From positions 186,001 through 250,000 of the forward strand of contig NZ_AQQS01000001.1 of NCBI RefSeq assembly GCF_002088275.1: a stretch of DNA of 64,000 bases, written 5' to 3'. The notes beneath the pieces were generated by a model. That model worked only from the letters and a program-made list of their open reading frames with translations. It had not been told where the DNA came from and ran no database searches. A program made the position numbers and the translations under genes. This document shows, in pieces, positions 46,544-54,473 of the stretch (the first letter of the stretch is position 1; each line of letters begins with the position of its first letter). Source of the DNA: Aurantimonas sp. 22II-16-19i (lineage in GTDB: Bacteria; Pseudomonadota; Alphaproteobacteria; Rhizobiales; Rhizobiaceae).

Positions 46544-47518
46544 TCACATCGTCAGGATGCTGGCGCCGGTCGTCTTGCGACCTTCGAGGTCGCGATGGGC
46601 CTTTTCGGCGTCGGCGAGCTTGTAGGTCTGGCCGATGGTGATCTTCACCGCCCCCGACGCGATGACGTCGAACAGGGCCTTGGCCGACGCTTCGAGCTCC
46701 TCGCGGGTGGAGACGTAGCTGAACAGCGTCGGACGCGTCACGTAGAGCGAGCCCTTCTGGCTGAGGATCGCCGTGTCGAGGGGATCGTACTTGCCGGAGG
46801 ACTGGCCGAAGGTCACCCAGAGGCCGCGCGGACGCAGGCAGTCGAGGCTCGCCGGGAAGGTGTCCTTGCCGACGGAATCGTAGACGACGTCACACTTGCG
46901 TCCGTTCGTGATCCGGGCGACCTCCTTGACGAAATCCGCCGCGCGGTAGTCGATCACGTGGTCGTAGCCGTTCTTCAGCGCGAGGTCGCACTTCTCCTTG
47001 GATCCGGCAGTGCCGATGACGGTCGCGCCGAGATGCTTCGCCCACTGGCCGGCGATGAGGCCGACGCCGCCCGCCGCCGCGTGGAACAGCAGAACCGTTT
47101 CGGAATCCACCGGATAGGTCCGCCGGAGCAGATATTCCGCCGTCATGCCCTTCAGCATCACCGCCGCCGCCGTCTCGAGCTCGATCTCCTTGGGGACCAG
47201 CACGGCCTTGTCGGCCGGAACGACGATCTTCTCGGCATAGGTGCCGCTGATGCCGTTATAGGCGACGCGGTCGCCCTTCTTGAACAGCGACACGCCCTCG
47301 CCGACGGCGGCGACGATGCCGGCGCCTTCCTTGCCGGCGACGAAGGGCATCTTGTCGGACTTGTAGAGTCCGGTGCGGAAATAGACGTCAATGAAATTGA
47401 TACCGGCGGCCCTCTGATCCACCAGGATCTCGCCCTTGCCGGGCTGGCCGGGGTCGTAGTCCTCGAGAGAAAGAACCTCCGGGCCGCCGGTCTTGTTGAT
47501 GATGATCGCCTTACTCAT
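46544..47518 (-). CDS. qor: NADPH:quinone oxidoreductase (zeta-crystallin type)
   Basis: A 324-residue zinc-free MDR-superfamily enzyme reducing quinones with NADPH. Visible features are the N-terminal TGGPEVLSLEDYD, RAAGINFIDVYFRTGLY and the nucleotide-binding AAAGGVGLIAGQWAKHLG. The ATG at 47518 has AGGAGA upstream; an earlier in-frame start adds eight unconserved residues. It is monocistronic or follows pcs on the same strand. Confidence 0.92.
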   Translation of the reverse strand: MSKAIIINKTGGPEVLSLEDYDPGQPGKGEILVDQRAAGINFIDVYFRTGLYKSDKMPFVAGKEGAGIVAAVGEGVSLFKKGDRVAYNGISGTYAEKIVVPADKAVLVPKEIELETAAAVMLKGMTAEYLLRRTYPVDSETVLLFHAAAGGVGLIAGQWAKHLGATVIGTAGSKEKCDLALKNGYDHVIDYRAADFVKEVARITNGRKCDVVYDSVGKDTFPASLDCLRPRGLWVTFGQSSGKYDPLDTAILSQKGSLYVTRPTLFSYVSTREELEASAKALFDVIASGAVKITIGQTYKLADAEKAHRDLEGRKTTGASILTM

Positions 47519-47581
47519 GGCGGTAGTTCTCCTGTCTTGCATGGCCAGTCGGGTGGGGCCCGTGCCGCTCGACCGGTCCCG

Positions 47582-48367
47582 TCAGCTGTGGCGCGTCCCC
47601 CTGAGCCAGTCGACGAGCTGCAGCACGCCGCCGATGAACAGGAGATAGAGCCCGCTCGCCACAAGTCCCCAGCGGACGAGCGGCGAGGCGTCGAAATTCT
47701 GAAACAGCACCATGGCGCCGCACACCGACCACAGCGCGACGACGGCGAGCGTCAGCGGGCGCAGGATGGCGACGCGCACCGGATGGACGAACTTCACCGG
47801 CAGGAAGGTGGCCGCGGCGCACAGGACGACGAGGGTGAAGGCCGCCCACTCCGGCGGGCGCACGGCGAACAGGGTGAAGACGACGAAATTCCACGCGACC
47901 GGGAAGCCGCGGAAGAAGTTGTCCTTCGTCTTCATCCGCATGTCGGCATAGTAGATGGCGCTGGAAATCACGATCAGCGCGGCGGCGACGAAGGAGGCCG
48001 GTCGGCCGATCATGCCCGACAGATAGAGCGCCACGGCCGGGATGAGCGAATATGTCGCATAGTCGATGATCGAGTCGAGCAGGTCGCCGGACCAGTTGGG
48101 CAGGACGCCCTTGACGTTGACCTTGCGGGCCATGGGCCCGTCGATGCCGTCGACGAAGAGAGCAAGCCCCAGCCAGGCGAACATCGCCACCCAGCGCTGT
48201 TCGGCTGCCGCGATCAGCGACAGGAAGGCCATGAAGGCGCCGCTGGCGGTGAACAGGTGGATGGCGAAGGCGCGCCACCGGTCGGCACGGTCGAACTCTT
48301 TCGTCATGTCTGACATCGGCAGGCTGTCATCCCTCTCGGCCGTCTCTTGCTTCTTGTCGGCGAACAT
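47582..48367 (-). CDS. pcs: Phosphatidylcholine synthase
   Basis: A 261-residue membrane protein that condenses CDP-diacylglycerol with choline to phosphatidylcholine. It carries the Pcs form of the CDP-alcohol phosphotransferase motif, DG-X2-AR-X12-G-X3-D-X3-D, from Asp76 to Asp102. There are about eight hydrophobic segments, with ISSAIYYADMRMKT and FPVAWNFVVFTLF in the middle. The ATG at 48367 follows GCGAGG; a later ATG at 48316 would give a length closer to the rhizobial enzyme. Phosphatidylcholine is typical of Hyphomicrobiales membranes. Confidence 0.95.
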   Translation of the reverse strand: MFADKKQETAERDDSLPMSDMTKEFDRADRWRAFAIHLFTASGAFMAFLSLIAAAEQRWVAMFAWLGLALFVDGIDGPMARKVNVKGVLPNWSGDLLDSIIDYATYSLIPAVALYLSGMIGRPASFVAAALIVISSAIYYADMRMKTKDNFFRGFPVAWNFVVFTLFAVRPPEWAAFTLVVLCAAATFLPVKFVHPVRVAILRPLTLAVVALWSVCGAMVLFQNFDASPLVRWGLVASGLYLLFIGGVLQLVDWLRGTRHS

Positions 48368-48487
48368 CGCACCTCGCCTTTCGTTCCGGCCCATTGCCAT
48401 AGGCTGTAACGGGGGTATGTCCGGAATCCAATGGCTGATGCTGGTTTCGCGCCGGCTGGGCACGAAAATGATGCCGAGGAGTATAGC

Positions 48488-49735
48488 ATGGAACGCAGGC
48501 AGATCGTCGTCGTCGGTGGCGGACTGGCCGGAACGGCCACCGCGCTCGGTTTTGCGGCGGCGGGTTTCGATACGCTGCTGGCGGCTCCCACGGCCCCCGA
48601 CGACAAGCGCAGCTCGGCGATTCTCGGCCGCTCGCTGGCCTTCCTCGCCGATCATGGCGTCCTCGACGCGCTGGGCGAGGCCAAGGCGCCGCTGGCGGTG
48701 ATGCGGATCGTCGACGATCTGGGGCGTCTCTTCCGCGCCCCGACCGTCGAGTTCCGAGCCAGCGAAATCGGGCTTTCCGCCTTCGGTATCAACGCCTTGA
48801 ATGAAGACATTGCCAAGGCGCTCCAACACTGCACCGATGCCGAGGACAATCTCGAAGTTCGTGCGGTGGCCGCCACGGGCCTGACCCTCGGCGACGAACG
48901 CGCCATCGTCACCCTCGAAGACGGCAGCGAGATCGGCGCGGATCTGGTGGTTGCCGCCGACGGCCGGCGCTCGCCCATGCGCGAGGCGGCCGGAATCTCG
49001 TCGCGCCAGTGGCGCTATCCGCAGACCGCCCTCGTCCTCAACATCGAGCACGCCCGCGATCACGCCTCCGTATCGACCGAATTCCACACCCGCACCGGGC
49101 CCTTCACGCAGGTCCCGCTGCCCGGCCGACGCTCCTCGCTGGTCTGGGTGGACGATCCCCGGCTCGCCGAACTCTATGTGGACCTGAAGCCGGACAGGCT
49201 GTCGTCGATGATCGCCGAGAAGCTGCACTGGATCCTCGGCGACGTCTCCCTCGACGGCCCGATCGCCTGCTATCCTCTCGGCGGCAGCCGTGTCGAGCGG
49301 CTGACCTCGACCCGCCTCGCGCTCGTCGGCGAGGCCGCCCATGCCTTTCCGCCGATCGGCGCGCAGGGCCTGAATCTCGGCCTGCGCGACGCCGAGGCGC
49401 TCGTCCGCCTTGCCGCCGAGACCCGCGACGATCCCGGCTCGCGGCTCACGCTGTCGCGCTACGAGGCGGCGCGGCGCGGCGACGTCGCCTCGCGCATGGC
49501 CGGCGTCGACCTTCTCAACCGCTCGCTGCTGATGGACTTCCTGCCGAGCCAGATCGCGCGCACCGGCACGCTCGCGGCCATGGGCCTCGTCGGCCCGCTC
49601 CGGCACTTCGCCATGCGCGAGGGCCTGGTTCCGGGCGCCGGGCTCGTGGGACTGCCCCGCTCAGTGAAGAAATGGATGGGTGGGAACGAGGCCGGTCGCG
49701 AGGGCGGTGAGGAGCAGCGTTACCGTCGCCACTGA
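48488..49735 (+). CDS. FAD-dependent monooxygenase, UbiH/COQ6-like
   Basis: A 415-residue flavoprotein hydroxylase with the N-terminal VVVGGGLAGTATALGFAAAG, the mid-domain VVAADGRRSPMREAAGI and the C-terminal FAD motif ALVGEAAHAFPPIGAQGLNL. This pattern fits UbiH/UbiF/COQ6-type enzymes that hydroxylate the ubiquinone ring, but other phenol hydroxylases share it. The ATG at 48488 has GAGGAG upstream. Its last 75 bases overlap the end of the convergent AEC transporter gene. Confidence 0.88.
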   Translation: MERRQIVVVGGGLAGTATALGFAAAGFDTLLAAPTAPDDKRSSAILGRSLAFLADHGVLDALGEAKAPLAVMRIVDDLGRLFRAPTVEFRASEIGLSAFGINALNEDIAKALQHCTDAEDNLEVRAVAATGLTLGDERAIVTLEDGSEIGADLVVAADGRRSPMREAAGISSRQWRYPQTALVLNIEHARDHASVSTEFHTRTGPFTQVPLPGRRSSLVWVDDPRLAELYVDLKPDRLSSMIAEKLHWILGDVSLDGPIACYPLGGSRVERLTSTRLALVGEAAHAFPPIGAQGLNLGLRDAEALVRLAAETRDDPGSRLTLSRYEAARRGDVASRMAGVDLLNRSLLMDFLPSQIARTGTLAAMGLVGPLRHFAMREGLVPGAGLVGLPRSVKKWMGGNEAGREGGEEQRYRRH

Positions 49736-50623
49736 GATCACCGTCGTCACCAGGACGACGGTCGAGGCCCGCTCGACCCAGACCTCGTACTGCTGGGCGA
49801 TGACGAAGACGTTGGTCGCGGTCGGCAGGCTGGCGAGCAGGAGCGCGCTGCCGACCCAGACCGGGTCGAACGGGCCGGCGAGCCCCAGCGCCAGCCAGAC
49901 GACGATCGGATGCAGCACCAGTTTGATCGGGACGATGGTAAAGAGCTCGGGCGGTACGCGCTTCAGCGGCCGCAGGGCGAGCGTCACGCCCATGGCGAAC
50001 AGGGCGCAGGGCGCGGCGGCATTCGCCAGGAGCTGCAGGAACTGGTCGAGGGGACCTTGCGGGTGGATGCCGAGGATCGCCGCGCCGACACCGACGATCG
50101 TCGCGATGATGAAGGGATGGGTGAAGACCTTCAGGAACACCTGGCGCGCCATGGCGGCAAAGGGCTGCCTCTCGCCGCCGATCGCCATCATCAGCGGCGC
50201 CATGATGAAATGCAGCGTGTTGTCGAAGCAGAAGATCAGCGCGACGGGTACGCCGGCCGCCGGGCCGAGGGCGGCGAGCGCGATGCCCGGCCCCATGTAG
50301 CCGATGTTGCCATAGGCGCCGGCGAGGCCCTGGATGGTCGCGGCGGGAATGTCGCGGCCGCTCCGGACATAGGCGATGGCGAAGCCGATGACGAAGATGA
50401 CGAAGGTCGCGAGAGTCGTGGCGACGATGAAGCCGACGCTGGCGAGCTTCTCCACCGGCGTTTTCGACAGGAGCTGGAAAAACAGCGCCGGAAGCGCGAT
50501 GTAGATGACGAAGACGTTCAGCCAGGCCAGTCCGCTCACCGGATGCGGCGCGATCCTGCCCGCGACGAAGCCGAGCGCGATCAGGCCGAAAAACGGCGAT
50601 ATCAGTCCGATGATTTCGATCAC
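49661..50623 (-). CDS. AEC-family transporter
   Basis: A 320-residue membrane protein of the auxin efflux carrier family with ten hydrophobic segments in two five-helix halves. Family features include NVFVIYIALPALFF in the first half and ASLPTATNVFVIAQQY in the second. Bacterial members move malate, malonate or similar acids; the substrate is unknown here. The start is GTG at 50623. The 3' end overlaps the convergent monooxygenase gene. Confidence 0.88.
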   Translation of the reverse strand: MIEIIGLISPFFGLIALGFVAGRIAPHPVSGLAWLNVFVIYIALPALFFQLLSKTPVEKLASVGFIVATTLATFVIFVIGFAIAYVRSGRDIPAATIQGLAGAYGNIGYMGPGIALAALGPAAGVPVALIFCFDNTLHFIMAPLMMAIGGERQPFAAMARQVFLKVFTHPFIIATIVGVGAAILGIHPQGPLDQFLQLLANAAAPCALFAMGVTLALRPLKRVPPELFTIVPIKLVLHPIVVWLALGLAGPFDPVWVGSALLLASLPTATNVFVIAQQYEVWVERASTVVLVTTVISVATVTLLLTALATGLVPTHPFLH

Positions 50624-50738
50624 CGGATCGATCCAAAGTTGATGGGCGTCATGCTAGACTGGAACTGGCGGGACGACGGGCCGGCGCGCCCGTCCATGAA
50701 ATGGCCGGAGCCATTTCGTTAACGGAGTGATGACGGCA

Positions 50739-51062
50739 ATGCAAACCGCGCGTTTCAACATCGGCCAGATCGTGCGCCACCGTCTGTTCCCGTTCCGCGG
50801 CGTCGTTTTCGACGTCGATCCCGAGTTCGACAACAGCGAGGAGTGGTACGAGTCGATCCCCGTGGCGGTGCGCCCGCGCAAGGATCAGCCCTTCTACCAC
50901 CTGTTCGCGGAAAACTCCGAGACCGAGTACATCGCCTATGTCTCCGAGCAGAACCTTCTGCCGGACGAGACCGGCGCGCCGGTGCGCCATCCGCAGGTCG
51001 GCGAGCTCTTCGAGGGTCCGGTCGACGGGGCCTATCGGTTGAAGGTCGAAAACCACAACTGA
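50739..51062 (+). CDS. hspQ: Heat shock protein HspQ
   Basis: A 107-residue YccV-like protein with FNIGQIVRHRLFPFRGVVFDVDP at the N-terminus and DQPFYHLFAENSETEYIAYVSEQNL in the middle. HspQ in enterobacteria is a heat-shock protein that helps Lon protease and has been reported to bind hemimethylated DNA. The ATG at 50739 matches the family start; GTG at 50727 and ATG at 50730 lie too close to GGAG. Confidence 0.93.
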   Translation: MQTARFNIGQIVRHRLFPFRGVVFDVDPEFDNSEEWYESIPVAVRPRKDQPFYHLFAENSETEYIAYVSEQNLLPDETGAPVRHPQVGELFEGPVDGAYRLKVENHN

Positions 51063-51156
51063 CCACCGATCGGCGAGGTCAGCGGCGACGCCTTTGCGGA
51101 AGACGCCTTTCCGGAAATGGAATGAGCGGTCAGGCCGAAGGGCTCCGCCAGACATG

Positions 51157-51187
51157 AAAAGACCGGCGCCGCAGGACGGCGCCGGTC
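51157..51187 (-). terminator. Rho-independent terminator of ialB
   Basis: A hairpin with perfect 10-base arms (GACCGGCGCC) and a 7-base loop (51161-51187), followed on the minus strand by TTTT (51160-51157). It lies 86 bases past the ialB stop. The hairpin could also stop hspQ transcription on the plus strand, but there it lacks a T-run. Confidence 0.8.
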
Positions 51188-51272
51188 GAATATCGTCACA
51201 TTGGCAGAGATTGCCGGACGGCCTGCGCCGCGCCCGCCGGGAGCCTCGGCCAGCCCCGGCAGCCGCGCGCGG

Positions 51273-51917
51273 CTACTGCGCCGTGGTGTCGCCCTGCTTG
51301 GCGGCGTTCTGGGCGTCCTCGAACTTCTTGCGACGCTCCTCGGCCTGCTTCTGCAGCGCGTCGTTCAGTTCCTTCTGCCTCTGGGCGAGCGCCGACTCGT
51401 CCTTCGGCGGGCCGTCATAGGCGTCGGTGAAGCCCTTGAGGGTGACGGGGATCGGATTGGCCTGACGCTGGAAATTGATCGAGGTCACCACCATCTGGCT
51501 CCCCTTCTTCATGTTCGCGACCATCGCGTCGCTGAGCTCGGCCTCGGCGATGCAGCGGTTCGGGAAGCAAACGGAATAGTTCAGCGTCTGTGGCTGGTTG
51601 CCGTCGATCTTGATCTGCACGCCGGCCGGAATGACGCGGCCGGTCGGGACCACCGCCTGGATCACCTTCTGGTTCACCTTGCCCTGGACGTTGATCAGGT
51701 TGACGGCGGTGATCAGCTGGCGGGTGTCAGCGATCAGCGAGTACTGCGTGTTGCAGATGTCGTTCTCGCCCTGCTTGGTACACACCTTGAACCACTCGGT
51801 CGGCATCACCTGGGCGTTCTGGTTGGCTTGCTGGGCGTTGGCCAGGGACGCACCGGCGAGCAGCGTGGCTGTACCCACGAGCACGCCCGCGAGCCTCTTG
51901 AGCGAAGCGTTCTTCAT
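51273..51917 (-). CDS. Invasion-associated locus B (IalB) family protein
   Basis: A 214-residue secreted protein of the IalB family. It has a Sec signal (LKRLAGVLVGTATLLAGASL, cleaved after ANA near residue 28), then WFKVCTKQGENDICNTQY and NYSVCFPNRCIAEAEL, whose four cysteines likely form two disulfides. A charged coiled-coil-like tail (ALAQRQKELNDALQKQAEER) ends it. IalB was named in Bartonella for erythrocyte invasion, but the family is widespread in harmless relatives. A GTG at 51929 is an alternative start. Confidence 0.9.
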   Translation of the reverse strand: MKNASLKRLAGVLVGTATLLAGASLANAQQANQNAQVMPTEWFKVCTKQGENDICNTQYSLIADTRQLITAVNLINVQGKVNQKVIQAVVPTGRVIPAGVQIKIDGNQPQTLNYSVCFPNRCIAEAELSDAMVANMKKGSQMVVTSINFQRQANPIPVTLKGFTDAYDGPPKDESALAQRQKELNDALQKQAEERRKKFEDAQNAAKQGDTTAQ

Positions 51918-52620
51918 CCGGTCTTGCACGGCCTCATGTCCTTTCGGCGCGTTGATTGCAACTCGATGGGGTTCCTTAACGGGCCCGGACCTCTTTCGCA
52001 AATGCGGCCGTTTGAGGGCTTGGAACCGGCCGAGCCGGACGGCGCGCCAGCGGCACCGGACGACGCACCAGCAACTGCACCAGCACTGGCACCGGCACGA
52101 GGGCGTGAAGCGGCCCGGCCGGGGCGAAGCGTCCGTCGCAGGCCCGCGCGGCGGCATCCGGCGCTTGCGGCCGGCGCTCCGCGAGCGCTGGCGTGCGACC
52201 GTCGAAACCCTGCCTTCCATCGGCCTTTCGTCATGTGCTTCGCTCGGCCCTTGCGCGGCGTCGGCGGCTTGCGACCCGCAACACCGGCGGCGCGCGAGAC
52301 ACGGGCCGTCCCGCCACGCGATCCGAAGCGACGGCGCGGCCAGGCGCCAGCAACCTTCTCGCCGGCCCAAGCCCTCTTCGTGCGGGGCCCGCGGACATCA
52401 TCGCTCGCGCGGTCGTCGGTAGCACGGTCGTCGGTAACGCGATCATCGGCGGCTCGATCGTCGGGCGGCTCGATGCTGTGTGCGATCCAAGGCTCCGGAG
52501 CCCGGAACCAGGGTCGCGCCATCCACCCGCTCGGGCAGGCTCGGCCGCCACGGCCGCCACGGCCTCGCCACCGCGTCACCGCGTTCGACTGTCCATGCAA
52601 CCCTGCCCCGGCCGGCCGCG
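51918..52620. other. Gene-free 703-base GC-rich region
   Basis: No frame on either strand shows a recognisable protein, signal peptide or ribosome-binding site. The stretch is low in complexity: a CACCAGCA/CACCGGCA-rich part at about 52060-52105 and a 15-base tandem repeat at 52407-52475. It must include the ialB promoter. It may be the worn-down remains of a gene, but nothing identifies it. Confidence 0.6.
52407..52475. repeat. 15-base tandem repeat
   Basis: Four units of 15 bases plus a 9-base partial unit. Units 1 and 2 (GCGCGGTCGTCGGTA and GCACGGTCGTCGGTA) differ at one base; units 3 and 4 are more diverged. The period keeps reading frame, encoding repeated DDRxT-like or xVVGx-like pentapeptides depending on strand, but no gene could be supported. 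Confidence 0.75.
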
Positions 52621-53271
52621 TCAGTTCTGTGACGGGAACACGCCTTCGGTGACGACGCACCAGCGGATCGCAAGATAGGGGCTCTGACGCTCGAAGGACT
52701 GGCCGTTGCCCGTGGCATCCAAGGTCACGCCGATGCTGTCGGCATTGAGCGCCTGGTCGGGGGTCTCGCCGTTGTAGATCGCGAGGCCCTGGCTGGACTG
52801 GGCAAGACCCGCCCCAACCGGCGCGGCGATGCTCGCCGCGGCGCCATTGGCCTGCAGGACGCCACTCGCACCATGATTGTGAGGCGGCATGGTGTTCTGG
52901 GTGAGGGTCACGGTCGAACTGCCGCCGCGCTGGCCGAGGACGTAGGACGGCAATCCGGGACCCTGGCCGAGATGGACCGTCTCGACGCCCCGCATGTCCG
53001 GAAGCGCGAAGGTCGTCTGGCCATCCCCGCCATAGGTCGTACCCAGCAGCGCGAACAGCGCGTCGTTGCCCGAGATGCCCATGATCCGGCCATCGGCGTC
53101 CAGCGTGCCGCGCGGACAGAACGTTCCACCGATCGGCAACACCTGGGCGAGGTAGTACTCCTGGGCCACGGCCGGCGTCGCGGCGAGCCCCGCCAGGGCG
53201 GCAATGCCGGCGCAGATGGTCGTCCGCCGGGGCGCCCGGAGAAAGTTGGGCAAGAATCGTTCGCTTTGCAT
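52621..53271 (-). CDS. Secreted tail-collar-domain protein (microcystin-dependent-protein family), copy 1
   Basis: A 216-residue protein with a signal peptide (RTTICAGIAALAGLAATPAVA, about residues 16-36). A phage Tail_Collar domain follows: GGTFCPRGTLDADGRIM, then LFALLGTTYGGDGQTTFALP and DMRG. The rest is glycine/threonine-rich with MPPHNHGASG and the C-terminal YLAIRWCVVTEG. Related proteins outside phages are called MdpB-like and are of unknown role, probably extracellular or surface-exposed. No other phage genes are present. A paralogue lies 177 bases upstream. Confidence 0.85.
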   Translation of the reverse strand: MQSERFLPNFLRAPRRTTICAGIAALAGLAATPAVAQEYYLAQVLPIGGTFCPRGTLDADGRIMGISGNDALFALLGTTYGGDGQTTFALPDMRGVETVHLGQGPGLPSYVLGQRGGSSTVTLTQNTMPPHNHGASGVLQANGAAASIAAPVGAGLAQSSQGLAIYNGETPDQALNADSIGVTLDATGNGQSFERQSPYLAIRWCVVTEGVFPSQN

Positions 53272-53296
53272 GGTGTCTCTCGGCTCGACGTTCGAG

Positions 53297-53326
53297 TTCC
53301 TGTCTTGCGGTTTCCTGTCTTGCGGT
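53297..53326. repeat. Perfect 2 x 15-base tandem repeat between the tail-collar genes
   Basis: TTCCTGTCTTGCGGT occurs twice head to tail with no mismatch, 25 bases upstream of the start of tail-collar copy 1. It is a recent-looking duplication in the leader or promoter of that gene. Confidence 0.85.
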
Positions 53327-53448
53327 CGCATTTCGAGGCACCTTCCCCGGTAGCGTCTCACGACGCCCGGCATGGCCAGCGCCCCCTTGCCGGATCGCTC
53401 AGTCGTTCCGGCAAGGGGTCGCACCGGTCATGCCCGGCCCGCCGACGG

Positions 53449-54081
53449 TCAGTTGCGCGGGGGAAAGATGCCGACCGTGGCGATGCACCAGCGCAGGGTC
53501 AGGAACGGCGTGCGATTGTCGAAAGGCTGGCCATTGCCGGCGCTCGCCACCGTCACCTGGACGGATGCCGGATCGAGCGCCTGATCGATCGCGCCTCGCG
53601 TGCGATAGATGCTTCCCCCGGTGGATGCGGCGAGGCTGGCGCCGGTCGGGTTGCTGCCGGAGGCGTTCTGGCCCGACGCATTCAGCGTGGCGGTGGCTCC
53701 ATGGGTGTGCGCGGGCAGGTTGTGAGCCGTCAGCGTCGTCGAGACGGTGCCGCCCACCTGCCCCTGAGCGTAGGACGGCAGACCCGGCCCCTGCCCCAGC
53801 GCGATCGGGACGCGGCCGCGCAGGTCCGGCAGGGCGAAGGTCGTCTGGCCGTTGCCGCCATAGGTGACGCCGACCAGGGAAAACAGGGCCGTGTTCTGCG
53901 CGATCCCCAGGATCTGACCACTGGCCTCGAATGTCCCGCGCGGACAGAAGCTCGCCGCGGTCAGCATCATCTGGCCGATATAGGGATCGACCTGGGCCGA
54001 CGCCGTGTGCGCGCCGAAACCGATGACGGCCGACATTGCCGCAGCGATAGCTGCAACGCGCGAAGCACATCTCGAAGTCAT
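53449..54081 (-). CDS. Secreted tail-collar-domain protein, copy 2
   Basis: A 210-residue paralogue of the downstream gene with the same layout: signal peptide (about residues 5-29, ending HTASA), a Tail_Collar domain with AASFCPRGTFEASGQILG, LFSLVGVTYGGNGQTTFALP and DLRGRVPIALGQG, then AHNLPAHTHGATATL and a C-terminal LRWCIATVG. The two copies are clearly homologous yet well diverged. The ATG at 54081 has a GAGAG sequence upstream. Likely cotranscribed with copy 1. Confidence 0.85.
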   Translation of the reverse strand: MTSRCASRVAAIAAAMSAVIGFGAHTASAQVDPYIGQMMLTAASFCPRGTFEASGQILGIAQNTALFSLVGVTYGGNGQTTFALPDLRGRVPIALGQGPGLPSYAQGQVGGTVSTTLTAHNLPAHTHGATATLNASGQNASGSNPTGASLAASTGGSIYRTRGAIDQALDPASVQVTVASAGNGQPFDNRTPFLTLRWCIATVGIFPPRN

Positions 54082-54473
54082 GGAAAATCTCTCGCTGCAA
54101 TCGAAATCCACATGAACACTATGCCTGATTTTAACTCGCAGGGGAATGGCCATGCATGCAATAAATTGAACAACAGTTTAAATTACCGACTGTATCATCG
54201 GAGATTATCCCGAGGAAGAACCGGCGCCTGCAGCGGGACATCGAGGGCCTCGTCGCAGGATGCGTCGATGCGATCCGGGACAGCCTTGCATCGGCCGCGC
54301 GACAGGCCCGGTGCGACGCATCGGTTCATGCGCTGGCAGACACCGTCTGCTGCCGGCAATCGGAGGCCGGAAGCTGACGCGGCCGCTTGCCAATCGACCG
54401 GCCGGGTGCGACGGAAACGGGTATCGCCGGAAGGATTGGGCCTTTCGGCGACGTCGTTGCAGGGAGACAAGCC
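54082..54473. other. Gene-free 392-base region with an AT-rich segment
   Basis: No credible gene. From about 54110 to 54210 the sequence is much richer in A and T than the rest of the window, including AAATTGAACAACAGTTTAAA. This is the likely promoter of the tail-collar gene pair. The remaining 260 bases lead to the alcohol dehydrogenase gene and show nothing definite. Confidence 0.65.

Noticed and set aside
51914-53341. A single 475-codon minus-strand frame running across the gap and tail-collar copy 1
   Set aside because: It is out of frame with the tail-collar protein and reads mostly low-complexity arginine/alanine/aspartate sequence.
52621-54081. Prophage remnant
   Set aside because: Only tail-collar domains are present, both behind signal peptides; no integrase, capsid, lysis or attachment sites were seen.
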